Shown here: piece by piece, positions 42,076 through 53,271 of the stretch
Layout of the letters: every line of letters begins with the position of its first letter
How positions within the stretch are numbered: the first letter of the stretch is position 1
Origin: Hippasteria phrygiana
Taxonomy: Eukaryota; Echinodermata; Asteroidea; Valvatida; Goniasteridae
Direction: 5' to 3'
DNA: 64,000 bases
Assembly: GCA_037893225.1 (NCBI GenBank)
Contig: JAZGUH010001206.1
Coordinates: forward strand, 1 to 64,000
Notes under the pieces: generated by a model
The model's input: the letters and a program-made list of their open reading frames with translations, nothing else
The model's database searches: none
What the model was told of the DNA's origin: nothing
Made by a program: the position numbers and the translations under genes

Positions 42076-42184
42076 TTAAATTAATGGCTGACGGTATCAA
42101 TTAGGAAAAATAAGGAAAATTACTCATTCAGACCAGTGGCAGTATAGTGCGCGTGCTCCGCTCTCCCTTCTGCCAGGCTTCTGG

Positions 42185-42192
42185 TATAAATA
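42185..42192 (+). promoter_or_regulatory. TATA box of a possible small gene
   Basis: TATAAATA lies 45 bases before an ATG (42237) that opens a short exon ending in a consensus donor GTGAGT. Confidence 0.35.
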
Positions 42193-42236
42193 CAAAGATC
42201 GCTCGAGCTCTCTCGGTAACAGCGGAAAATCAACAG

Positions 42237-42695
42237 ATGGAAACCGCACGGGAATTTCACCGCCTTCGAAAAATGTGAGTACACTGAGAACTAATTTCAG
42301 TTGTATCTGAATGTTTGACATCACTATGGTTGTAGCTTGAGCTTGCTTAAAAGCGATGATCAGTCCCTCTCTATTTGAAAAGGCACTGGTGGTTTTGCAC
42401 AGCTTAATTATTTGGGGCTAAATTGGGAGCTATGTTGGAGTTGATTGATTTTTAGCCAATATGTGCAATTTTACTGAATACTATTGTGCTCTTTTGTCTT
42501 TAAAAAGGCAAAAAACAATTACAATTCACAGACTTGAGCGTGGGTATTTTTGTTTATGTTTTCATTTTTTAAAACTGTCCCCGTATCAGCAACGGTACGA
42601 ATTCGAATGACCAGGTGGGGACGAACATCCCGCTGTGGTATCACGGCATGCATTTCAGTACAGTTGGAGTCGTATCAATTTTTACTTGTTTTTGA
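42237..42695 (+). CDS. Tentative two-exon small gene or gene start
   Basis: Exon 42237-42274 encodes METAREFHRLRK and ends in phase 2 before GTGAGT. After CCCCGTATCAG an in-phase exon from 42590 continues NGTNSNDQVGTNIPLWYHGM and HFSTVGVVSIFTCF to TGA at 42693. A GTATCA at 42672 could instead be a donor leading to further exons. No family is recognised. Support is the TATA box, the good splice sites and phase agreement only. Confidence 0.28.
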
Positions 42696-43243
42696 GACAA
42701 AGACTACGTTTTTGAAAGTCATACGGAAACCCCAATGGTTTCCTATCCCTTTAGTATTACTAATCTACGTACAAAGTACATTTTGTCGGATAAACCGTAT
42801 ACAACGACTTGCTAATATGTCCTCACTTGGCAAAATTAATTAAACACGGTACGGCGACATGACCGCGTAGGTATATTGCGGAAACTCTGTCCTTCTCGTT
42901 CTTTAGTTTGTCGCTGAATTTGTTAATTTCTTTTTGAAAATGTCACATTCGTCGCCGTTTTTACGAATGGAGGGGCATATAGATTTCGCAACAAAAACAG
43001 GTTTCGATTCAAAACTGCAAAGAACGCAACATTTACCAAGCAATTCCCGTTCATGGTGTTTTTTCTGCTATAAACACATTTTTTACACCAAATAAATAAA
43101 CAGGTACAAACGTAAACGTTCTCTCGTAATGGACTTTTTCGGAAGGCTGGTGAAAGCTATCGTGATTGTTTCAATGATACACAGCCGTACAATCCACAGA
43201 ACACGGTGCGGCGTGTGTGACAACTACGAATTCCTTTGTTTAA

Positions 43244-44614
43244 AGAGGAACTAAAACGGCAAATTTTTGGACTTTTCCGACAGTTTAAATCTCTTTTAAC
43301 TGATGGAGATTAGTTTGCAGACGAGAGGAATTTCTATATAAAAAAAAAAGGGTTGTTATTCTGAACCATTTATCCTGTTTCGCGAAAGCTCATTATGTAT
43401 GTTAAATCTATGTACGTGACCCCGTGACGTACACGTGTAGAGTCGGTTGATGCTACAGCCAAACACTATGCATGTACGTACGTGGAGTTGATGCTGCTGA
43501 AGAGTTTTTGTCGACCTAACTCCTCCGTTTTCCCGTCTATTTTGTCTAATTTTGATATTATTTCAGTATGAGCATGGTTCTGAGATAATCATTATGCCTC
43601 GATCGTGTGTAGTTGGGGGTTGCACGAGGAACAGCGACAAAAACCCTGACCTAACCTTACTGCGATTCCCAGTGCTGAATGGAGTTCAAAGGCGACAGTG
43701 GGTCCGCTTTGTAGACAATACAATATCTGATTTTGGGCTGTCGAAATGGTCGAAAATATGTGCAGAACATTTCGCCAAAGACTGTATAGATGATATAATA
43801 GTATGAAAACTCAGCTGGGTTTGAAGACACAATTCCGTTTGAAGGCTGGAGCCATTCCAACTCTAGGCACCGATCATTCCAATCGTGCCCCGGACTCACG
43901 CGCACCACCGCGACGACGTTGCCTGCGGTTGCCGTCTTGAGCAGCCAGAGCCCCGGCCGTCTCCCTGTCCACGCTCGCTTGACTCAACATGCATTGTACA
44001 CGCACGGTACCGCATGCGCTGCATGCGATTGAGTCTGGTACCTTATACCAGAAATTGTGTGTATGGTTCTGAGAAGGTGCGGGTCCTTATGAGGGCTGCA
44101 TAAGCACAGTCGCCAGACTAGAGTATAGCATCAGCTCACACACAACTCACCGCGCAGGTTCCAATAAAAGCCGACTGCAAACAAAGGAAAGTATGACTCA
44201 TAACTAGCTTTTCAGCAAGAACAAGCCTACAACCCCAATTCTAAATGTGTCTCACAAAGATGTCAACACTTTAAAATATGTTTATCGTAGTGTTACTCCT
44301 GAATCATGAGCAAAAAGCACAGCAAGTAATACTAGCCTTAGACAAAAAAATATGTACAGACTCTACGTAAAACATTGTCGTATAATACAGTGACGTCATA
44401 TGTTTCTACACGTATACGTCAATACTCGCGCGATACGGCACGCAGTTGACCTCGGCCTTTTCTGAATCGAGTCAAAGTGGCTCAGAAAGAAAAGGCTGAA
44501 AAACTTTTTTTTTATTTTTCAGAATCATGAAACTTATAACATTAGTTTTGGGGAGGCATAAACTATCAGATAAGTCAAAAAAGTCAAACAAGAAATTGCC
44601 GTTTTAGTTCCTCT
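43244..44614. mobile_element. Kolobok-like DNA transposon with THAP domain, TTAA target duplication
   Basis: AGAGGAACTAAAACGGCAA at 43244-43262 is exactly inverted at 44596-44614, with weaker similarity inward for about 30 bases. TTAA flanks both ends (43240-43243 and 44615-44618). Inside is a THAP zinc-finger frame. Kolobok transposases carry THAP domains and duplicate TTAA. At 1371 bases, with no catalytic domain, the copy is defective. Confidence 0.82.
43594..43939 (+). pseudogene. THAP zinc-finger domain of the transposon, frameshifted
   Basis: From ATG 43594 the frame reads MPRSCVVGGCTRNSDKNPDL, then RRQWVRFV, then SKWSKICAEHFAKDCIDD: the C2CH pattern C-x4-C ... C-x2-H with the invariant FP, W and F of THAP. 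A stop follows at 43804. The expected rest of the domain (LKTQFRLKAGAIPTLG) lies in another frame from 43805, ending at 43937-43939, so a single small indel near 43800 broke the ORF. Acceptor-like TTATTTCAG precedes it at 43559-43567. Confidence 0.72.
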
Positions 44615-44618
44615 TTAA

Positions 44619-47320
44619 CATGAATTAAAATTGTCCACACGTAATTTTCATAGATATGCTTATTTGCGTACCCTATTTCATAAAATCTGTTTCTCTTTGG
44701 CCGAGATCTGAAGGAAGCGGCATTCGCACACCGGCTGTGAGTTGTCAAAAAAAACGGCTCTTGTAGCTGCCGTCTTTCTGGGTTGTATCAGCCTGAAAAA
44801 GATTAATGTTAAAATTGAATTGCTATTTTGTTGGCATCAGATAAGTACTCAGTTTTTCACTGACTCAAGATGTTCTACACAAAAAATCGACCGACAATCG
44901 GCCTAGTAACCGATTTAGAAGTTTAACATTTTGAATTAGGAATAGGCTACGGGATTAATGTCTATCAATCTTCGTGGGCAGTAGGCTACATGTACATCAG
45001 AGATAAACAAATTTAGGAAGATCAAAGAGATTGCACATCGTAGTAAGTTTTTGGTTCGAAAACACCGTTTTTTCCTGTAATTCGTTCCTGTGGAAATTCA
45101 TTAAATTGAAATTGTTATTCAGAGCACGGAGTCGACAGAACGTCTGCACTGAGCACAGAAAGTGAGCTTGAGTAAGGCTAAAGTTTCATTCATTTGTCTC
45201 CTCTCGAAAAACCACCTAAGCACACTGTACAAATAATGACATGTCAAAGAGGCCCAAGGTTTGTTTATATATTTGACAGCACATCGACTCAAAAACTAAT
45301 TAGAAAAATCCCCCCACTCCCACGATTTTTTATTTTTTCTTATACGTCTCACGATGTTGTCCATATATGTATCATTCTTACAAGGTACCAGTCGGAAGTC
45401 GCATTCCTCTGTTTTGAGCTACAGGCAAAAATCCATTGAGGGTCGAAATTTTTGTTTTATTGCTTAAAATGCTAGTTTATGTAAAATTATATCGTACTGT
45501 GCTTTTTTTAGTACAATAACATATTTAAAAGAGAGATTTTAGTAAGCTAAATCACTGATAATCACGGGAATTTGTGTTTAGTTTTCTTTAATTTGTAAGA
45601 TTCGTATTTTTTCGATTCGTGTACATCGCCATTTTGAATGCAATCATAACAAACTTGTATCAATTTAAAGCTTGTTATCTAAACTCTTCATTAATTGGCC
45701 GATCTGACCGATATTTCCACAAATAAACCAATCAGAGACACTTTTAGGAGATACCAAGGCTATACCCCCCTAATCGTGAGCCGTTCAGCGGTGCGCGGGA
45801 AATGAAGGACAAACTTAATCGCTTGATTTCTAGATAAAACTAAAATTATCATAACTTGTTTTAATACTGCTCCGATTTTAAGAATTCTTTCATCATTTTA
45901 AACCTTATTCCAATGGTATATAAATCTATGAATTATTTTTTTTGCGATGAGATACTGTTCTTTATTGAGAGCGCCACATATTGTAAATTATAAATTGTAA
46001 AGTGATTTTTTTTTTAAACAACACATTTTATGTAACTAAGATACGTGATCAATTAACTGGCATTGGTGCTCTTCGATTAAAGATAATCTGCCCCTTCTTT
46101 TTTCGAGTTTTAATCCGAAAATAAATACCTTTGTTTTTTTAGATTGGGATTTAGAAATACGTTCACTTTTGAATAAGAGATCCAACGATAAAAATCCGCT
46201 CACAATTAGTTATCGAAAAATTTGTTCACAAATGTCGAATTACTTGCGACCCGACAATAATTCAGTTCCAGAAAAGAAAACAATATTTTTGTTCAAATAA
46301 AAAATTAAGATAAAACGTTAAATCTAAAGAAAAAATATTAAGAGGAAAACAAATCCAATTTGTTGGAGAGCATAGCCGGTATATATTTTTAAATAACTTG
46401 ATTATATAAACGTTTAGGATAATCACCGTGAACCAGTGCGGTAGATGATTGATCCTTGCCGGTACGCATCCTTAACTGCTAATTTTTTTTAAATGGAGTA
46501 CACGCGGTGTCGCGTGACTTAGAAATTTGCCTCTGAATCAAACTAATTCTCCAATGTGTAAACACAAATTATTTACAATTGAGTTACCGCGGCCAGCGAC
46601 AAAAAAAACGGAAGAAAAAATTGCTTGACAACGTGACCGGTGACTGTTCTATCAAATTATTGATCTAGCTACCGCAGATTCAATTTACTTGTGCGTCCCT
46701 GACAACGTTTGGTCAATTTCAACTTCCTCTGTGGCTGTACGCACTACTCTAAGTCCGACCATTTTTCGTGTTCTTTTCTTACTACCTGTATAGTTTCCCG
46801 TCTTTGTCACCATTTATCACATCCCTGGATAATAAATACTTGTGGAGGGTGGTTCTTCCAAGATTTCCCTCTATACCAAGGCCTGCTGTAGTGGAGGGGA
46901 AAAAGACAAAATACCTTGTTTGTCGAATTTCTGTCTCTTCACCTCTCTCTCTCTCTCTTTGTTGTTGATCCACCCTACATTGGAACTTACTATCGGGAAA
47001 CCAAGGAACGATTGCTATTTTATTTCCATTGATTAACCGCTCGTCGTATTTAAGTTATTAAACGCTTGAATTTAATGCATAGCCATCTAGCTACTCTCGC
47101 CCTTGAACATCACTGACGTAGGCGCGAGTTTCCATGAGGTTAAGAAGTGCGTTTCTACAATTTCCATCGAAGAATTTCATTACTAAGAACGCAACAGAAA
47201 CATGTCATGCAGCGGAGCAATACGGGAGTGTTTGCAATCAGCGCAAGGGTCAATTAAGCGCAAAAATATGAAATACTTCGAAATACGTTTGTTTCTGCGT
47301 GGGGACGGATTAATTAACGA
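44619..47320. other. Gene-free AT-rich stretch
   Basis: No exon, RNA or bounded transposon recognised in 44.6-47.3 kb. Short frames have no domain. A CT microsatellite occurs near 46943. Confidence 0.55.
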
Positions 47321-47323
47321 ACA

Positions 47324-47326
47324 GTT

Positions 47327-47357
<31 letters not shown>

Positions 47358-47358
47358 C

Positions 47359-47389
<31 letters not shown>

Positions 47390-47390
47390 A

Positions 47391-47421
<31 letters not shown>

Positions 47422-47443
47422 TGTTGCTGTTATTATTGTTGCT
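47324..47443 (+). repeat. Compound trinucleotide microsatellite (GTC, GCC, GCT, GTT)
   Basis: About 120 bases of GTC-like repeat change to GCC, then GCT and GTT/ATT units. It would encode Ser/Pro/Leu or Gly/Asp/Ser runs, depending on strand. The frames through it have no supporting exon structure. Confidence 0.9.
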
Positions 47444-48300
47444 CAAAACAAAGAGCCAAAACAAGGAGCCGCAGTGAGTTATTGCGCTCTGCACAGTTAT
47501 ACCCTGTTCACTGGCTCGATACGAGCTGTATATTTTCTCCGAAACAAGGAGTCACGATTCTTAAAGTCGTTGGGCTTTCCCACGCCCCCAAAACCTTTCT
47601 ACTTGTGACGACATCTGCAGTAAAATAAGCCGTTGCTAAAACACAAAAAACACCTAAGAATCGGCTATTAAGAATTATCACTCTACTACGAGTACACTAC
47701 ACATGTACAATAGGTTTCATCTTCAATTTTAAATTCATATTATTGTATTTCCATTCTGCACAGAACAATAATTGTAATGCACAAAAAAGTCACAAAACGT
47801 GGAAATACTAAATTGGAAGCAGAGGGTTATTAAGCCAGAGATTGTATTTTGACACAACACTGTCTATTTTACTTGTAATAATGTTATTATACATGTACGC
47901 GTACATCCATTGTGGTGCTGGGAATTAGCAAAAGCCACATCCATTAGCCTCATCACGAGACCAAACACGAGACAATTGCTTGGAGGCTCGCCCGGACAAT
48001 GCTTCTGAAATTGCGTATTACTCCCGTCACAATCAATATCAACAGGTGTGATTTACTTCATACCTTTAATTCTTACAGTATTGTGAAATTTAAATAAATT
48101 ATATTGCCATGGTACGTCTGACTTAATTCAAACAGCACTCAGTCATTTGCTCTCCTTTGTTCGTTTATATCTGCATCCCGGGATATGCCGAGGGATTTTG
48201 TTCGTCTATTGTTATATTATAATGAGCGCAATTCCTATTTTAAATTAATCATTGATACACGATATACCTCAAGGTTGCCATTCATTATGTACTACCATCC
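47444..48300. other. Intergenic, nothing recognised
   Basis: AT-rich sequence without coding or repeat signals that I can support. Confidence 0.55.
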
Positions 48301-48418
48301 ATAGAGTACCAAAGTCTGACGTCAGTTGCCGCGGCAACTGGTTCCAAACACATGCAGTTTAGAATGTATTCTGGTTCCAAACATTGCATTGATTGACGTC
48401 ATCACTTCGGTACTCTAT
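48301..48418. mobile_element. Short MITE, ATAGAGTACC termini
   Basis: ATAGAGTACCAAAGTCTGAC plus GTCA at the left pairs with TGACGTCATCACTTCGGTAC plus TCTAT at the right. A second inverted motif, TTGCCGCGGCAA, sits inside. 118 bases. Confidence 0.72.
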
Positions 48419-49144
48419 TACAAGAATGTATGAATATAAAATTACAGGATAAACTGTGTGTACACAATGATGGTAAAAGTAAACTTGAATATGACAAGGT
48501 ACCGGTAGCTCTCGCGATTGTTTCAATCTTTCAAGCAAACATGTAACGCCTCTTAAGTCATTCTGATTGTCCACAAACCCAAAGTAAATTCATTGTAATC
48601 CTTTACATTCTGAAAAGCGTGCACAATTCTTTCGTGAAATTTATAATTGAAGCCTACTCATTTTTTGGAAAAACAACCATCAAATTGCCGATTTTGTTGG
48701 GTCAACCCTTCCTCACCTCTGGCGGAGGTTCATTTGGGTCGTCATGATATAGTCCCTCCCAGCCTTATTGTATGGGTTCCTGCGCAACGTAAAGGTAGCT
48801 TTAAAAAGACACATTATAGATACATGTATACCATGTGAACACACAGTGTGATACACTGTGTGAACACGGATTTTCCACACATTAATCATTTGGAAGGATA
48901 ATCATCCTTACTCGCAGCTGGGATGCTGAATTGCGACGGACGCGGCTACATTAATGATTGACCAGCTGATCACAGTGTGACCATAGAGTGAATTATTGTT
49001 TTTCACCATGTGATGACACGATGACATTTTTAAGGGCTGTAAATTCTTCAGCATTTTCTTTGCCAAAAAGAGGGAGAAAGTATGGTTTCACTTACAGATA
49101 CCACTCCGCATTTTACGAGCGCTTTTTGCAAACTCAATCCACTG

Positions 49145-49235
49145 TAGCTGGTGGGATTCGAACCGGGGTGACAGAGATTGAAGGTGGGGCAGCACTACAC
49201 CGACCTGACTGCCCAGTATCAGTACGCTGCACAAT
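49145..49235 (-). repeat. Possible second type of tRNA-derived SINE
   Basis: On the minus strand a perfect B-box-like GGTTCGAATCC lies within 49151-49164, preceded by a weak A-box-like GGTCGGTGTAGTGC about 40 bases upstream. It is unlike the other SINE copies here. Only one copy is seen. Confidence 0.35.
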
Positions 49236-49754
49236 CACAACTACACTGAAATGGTGTGTAAATAAAACTCCTTTACAGCTTCTCTTTAGTTCCAAAGCCG
49301 TCTATAGAAAACGCATTGGCTTGTAAATAAACTCCACTTTCAGAATGATCCATTTGCTCATTGTTTGAGACAAGAAAATTTCAGGAAAATGTCTTGCTCA
49401 AGAGCACAGGCACTCTGAATCAAATATAAAAACAATAAACGAACGTAAAGCGTTTATAATGCTTAATAATGTTATCCTATTTTGTATTCACCATTACTTC
49501 AAGGTGGAAACCGTACACCATCCATGTGCTTACCCTTGTGGCTCTCCTTCATTTGAACTTTGCGGCACCGTATGTAAAAACGTCCGGGTACTGAGAGTTC
49601 TTAAAGGAACGACGACTTCCCAAGAGACGTTTTTCCAGAGACTTTATAGAGATATGAAAGCGAGGTCCATGTGATTAACTACATACTGAGGTTTTCATTT
49701 CTCTCCGTTGGAACGGGCAAAGAGCAGTGAGCACTGTTTCCGATGGTTTAACGA

Positions 49755-50825
49755 TTGCAAGTTGCCGATTCCATGATGAATCAAGCCCTATATTTTGAAC
49801 TGGTTAGAAATGGGACAATAGAGTTTCCCAAAGCCCATCCCAGCACTGCACTGATCGGACTGGAAGTTTTCATCGGTGTGGTGGGATTGGTCGGAAACTC
49901 CTTGGTCTCCCTGACAATCTTGCGGAGTAAGACCCTTCACAACCTCACCAATTATCTTATCCTCAACCTGGCCATCGCTGACGGACTCCTGGCTATGTTT
50001 AGCATCCTCAACCCTTGGCTCCAATGGAAGAAGTATTCTGCAGACAGGTTTCCATACTGTTTTACTTCGGAAAGCATCGACAGCTACGTGGAAGTACAGA
50101 TCTACTCGATCTTCCAGCGGGGCTTGGTGGATAGTTCCCCCTTGTGTTTGCTCTTGTTGACGGTCGAGCGGTTCGTCGGCATCGTCCATTCCTTCAGACA
50201 CTCACACTTTTTCCGGTCTAGTCGACTGCTCGTCCTCCTGATGCTGGTGTGGATTTCCCCGTTTCTTCTGGAACTACCAGCCGGTCTCTGGTTTATCATC
50301 AAGTACAAGAACAACAACTGCTGGGCGTCAACTGCAGAAGAGGAACCCTGGATCATCGCGTTCCCGATCGTCAGCTCTGCCATGGCCGTTCTCGTGCCTG
50401 CGATAGCAATGATTGCCATGTACGCAGTCATCATGCGGAATTTGAAGCGTAACGCCCAAAGCCTTGAGGAGCAGGGAATCCAGGGGCCACCACAGGAGCT
50501 CTATCGGGCTCACCAGAAGGTGGTACACACGCTCATCCTTGTCACCGTTGCCTTTATCCTACTGATTTGCCCCAGTCGTATCATATACATCAGGACGGTC
50601 GCCAACTTGGTCAACACGGAGCCGCAACCCGTGATCGAACAGCAAATTGTGCTCATCCTGGGTGCCTTGAATTCCAGCATCAATCCCATCCTGTACGGAT
50701 TCAAGTATGATAAATTCAGAAAGGCCCTGTTTACAATGCTTGGCTGCAAGTACGCCCAGAACATCGTCGTGCCGCTGCGAATTGAGGTTACCACGGTAAA
50801 CAAAACACACAGTACAGAGCAGTGA
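49755..50825 (+). CDS. Rhodopsin-family G-protein-coupled receptor, peptide-receptor type, intronless
   Basis: A 356-residue single-exon frame with seven hydrophobic helices. Landmarks: an N-glycosylation site NGT at 19-21, GN at 47-48 (TM1), LAIAD ending at D76 (TM2), C102 and C189 for the extracellular disulfide, ERF at 138-140 in place of DRY, ICPSR at 271-275 in TM6 (no Trp in the usual CWxP), and NSSINPILY ending at 314 (TM7). It ends with CKY after the NPxxY helix, a possible palmitoylation site. ATGs at 49773 and 49776 are alternative starts. The ligand is unknown; the overall layout is that of orphan peptide receptors, which are often intronless and expanded in invertebrate deuterostomes. 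Confidence 0.92.
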   Translation: MQVADSMMNQALYFELVRNGTIEFPKAHPSTALIGLEVFIGVVGLVGNSLVSLTILRSKTLHNLTNYLILNLAIADGLLAMFSILNPWLQWKKYSADRFPYCFTSESIDSYVEVQIYSIFQRGLVDSSPLCLLLLTVERFVGIVHSFRHSHFFRSSRLLVLLMLVWISPFLLELPAGLWFIIKYKNNNCWASTAEEEPWIIAFPIVSSAMAVLVPAIAMIAMYAVIMRNLKRNAQSLEEQGIQGPPQELYRAHQKVVHTLILVTVAFILLICPSRIIYIRTVANLVNTEPQPVIEQQIVLILGALNSSINPILYGFKYDKFRKALFTMLGCKYAQNIVVPLRIEVTTVNKTHSTEQ

Positions 50826-50867
50826 TTTTCAGCCGCGTGAATACGGGCCAGACGGGCTGAATGATCC

Positions 50868-51180
50868 ATGTTGTATCATAAAGTTGGGGCGTGATCTCGG
50901 GCGATATAGACCGTATCAAATACCCACGTCACCATAGCAACAATAGGCCGTCATATTATGGGACAGGAATGATCATATCGGCACTTATTTGTGTACGCGT
51001 GTGTCCTACAACACGTCTCCGATACGGTCTATACGGCATTGTGGGCTGATGACTTTTCACTAGTGTCCCCAGAACATTGGGAGACCGCCAACAATAATTA
51101 ACTGTGTTGGTAGAGCGCCGGTACAGTAACCCGGGGATCGCTGGTCCAAAGCCCGCTTCTAGCAGGTTTCTTTTATTCAC
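50868..51180 (+). repeat. SINE-like composite element interrupted by a nested MITE
   Basis: The left part TGTTGTATCATAAAGTTGGG and right part ACGGCATTGTGGGCTGATGA ... GGGAGACCGCCAACA match the continuous sequence at 63372-63485. They are split here by the TIR element at 50907-51031. A decayed tRNA-like segment with TTGGTAGAGCGCCGGTACAG follows at 51091-51166, with the TTTCTTTTATTCACTTTGAA tail. Confidence 0.75.
50907..51031. mobile_element. MITE with TAGACCGTATC termini inserted in the composite element
   Basis: TAGACCGTATC at 50907 is inverted as GATACGGTCTA ending at 51031, flanked by TA on both sides (50905-50906, 51032-51033). Comparison with the uninterrupted copy near 63395 (GGCTATACGGCAT) shows the insertion point at TA. 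Confidence 0.8.
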
Positions 51181-51429
51181 TTTGAAAATTGATCAAAACG
51201 TACCAAGTCAGTTTCCCTCGTAGTTTGATTTATGATATGTATTATATTATCTATAACGTAATTACGGGTCAGTAATAAGAAAGATCTGAGTTGTCTGCAG
51301 ACCTTTTTCACGTGCAGACCTTTTTTCACCAATAGACCGCACAGAGTAGTAATGCTAATGAAGTGTGCTGTGTGCGCGCACGTTGTATACCTGCATGCTC
51401 CACATGATACGTGTACGATAATCACTCTA

Positions 51430-51605
51430 AAGGGCCGGTCACACTGGCCACGATAACGATAACGAAAACGAAAACGATGCGAATAAACGCTATTGGTGGA
51501 TGGACGCGCGCGTATTACACGCACGACAATTCCACCAATCAATGCCGTTTATTCTCACCGTTTTCGTTATCGTCTTCGTTATCGCGGCCAGTGTGACCGG
51601 CCCTT
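51430..51605. mobile_element. MITE with 20-base AAGGGCCGGTCACACTGGCC termini
   Basis: AAGGGCCGGTCACACTGGCC is followed by tandem CGATAACGAAAACGAAAACG. The right half holds the inverted CGTTTTCGTTATCG and GGCCAGTGTGACCGGCCCTT. 176 bases and almost fully palindromic. The interior contains GCGCGCG. Confidence 0.85.
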
Positions 51606-52679
51606 AAGGCGGTCCACGCGTCTTGGTTTTGTTTACATTACACGCCATCTGGTCACGTGTGTAAAAAAAGGTCTGTATACTACTACTTCCATCCAACAAG
51701 TGCATTTGGGCAACATTATGACAGAAATGTCACGTCATGATACCAGGGACGATTAAAGCGTTGACTATTTACTTTCTCTGTACGGCCACTACTTTTAAAT
51801 ATAAGTTGAGTTTTAATGGTTGAAAATAGCAAAGGATGGATGTTTAAGTAAAGAGCATTAGCGAATTGTGAAATGTACAAAATGTGAAAATGTGTTACAA
51901 TGTGAAAAGCAAAGCAATGTATGACAATATAATAAGATGAAGAATTCTCTATTTGCAAGAGTGCAGAACTGTAGAATTGCACATCAATTAATCGTAACTA
52001 AGCCAGAGTTGCAAATATCTTCGATTTGTTGTGGTGAATGTTTATGTAGATATGTAAAACAGCGGATGAGGAAAACTTTCAAAGAGACACCATTTCCACA
52101 ATGCTTGGAACCCAGCAGCCATGATAGCAGTTGGTTTAGATCCAGATACGCCAACTGACGTCACACTTCGATATTCTTTTAGTTAGATGCAACGGACCAA
52201 CCGGAAGCACTTCCATTTCCACACTACGAGTCACTTTGAAAGTCTGAGTTTGTTTTCATGTATATTAGACTGTTTTATGCCCAGGCTATAGCTAGATGCG
52301 TGCCTGCTGGATACGGTGCCATTACCTCAGTGTCCCTATAGCTTGTTTAAAATCTTTGGACACCTTTCTAAACCATTAATTCTGGAGTGTCTGAATGCAC
52401 GTCACAAGAAATAAATTGGATCACTTAAGGTAGACCATTTTGTACTTTTTCCGTTTGTATCTTCGTTTTAGGCACTGTCACAGTATTAGGCCTACATTCA
52501 GAATGAGAGGCTTTTAGTTTTGAGAAAAAGAACTAAGTGATGATAAGTGATGATAAGTCGCATGCACAGAATCCGGATAGCTAGAAAAGCGATCATGCAT
52601 ACGTCCTCGACCAAGTAGGCCACTGGATTCTGCTGAACATTGCACGGAAAACAGAAACGGACCTAGTTCGGCAGTCGGC

Positions 52680-52930
52680 AGCCATTCAACAGCCTGGAGA
52701 GAACTATCATGCTGGGCACTATACCAGGAAGCTTATAAAGGTAGACCGCGCAGCCGCGCAGACGATAGACTAATGACATCATCAAGCAGTGGCTGGGCCA
52801 GCTGGTACTCAAACTCGCGAGGGCTGCCCTGAACCGAAACCGATGGAGGGCGCTTGTCAAGGGAGTCACCGGGGGTCGGGGGGTCGGGGGGTCGATGCCC
52901 GGCCTGCTGATATGATAAGGCCCGACGACG
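52680..52930 (+). pseudogene. LINE reverse-transcriptase 3' relic
   Basis: One frame reads DIIKQWLGQLVLKLARAALN, then RNRWRALVKGVTGG before a stop; another just upstream gives GRPRSRADD. The order GRPR-x-R-x2-DD-I ... ARAALNR..WR.LV is the usual C-terminal end of many non-LTR retrotransposon polyproteins. Frameshifts and stops show it is dead. Confidence 0.5.
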
Positions 52931-53271
52931 ACGAAGATGGCTTCAACCATGCTTCAACCCCACTGGTGGTTGATAAGGCCTGACGTTGATGAGGCCAAAG
53001 GCCACACTGCCAGGAATTTATCGGGAAAGGGTATAGCTCAAGGGCCTAGATAGACGGCAACTGCATGCTTCCCACCCATACTCCACAAACGATAACAATT
53101 TGTGCCATAATTGTGTGTGATTGAGGTCAAAAGACGAGAGACGGTGCACTCATCGTATTGTGAGCGCAACAGCACTGTGTAGCCGGTGCATGAGCTGTTA
53201 AAGCTGGAGCTGGTTACAACCCACGAACACGTTGAAGGCCTTGTACATGTACATGACTGAACAGCAACACC

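Noticed and set aside
47183..47494. Ser/Gly/Asp-rich or Pro/Leu-rich frames over the trinucleotide repeat
   Set aside because: Products of the microsatellite; no conserved sequence outside the repeat.
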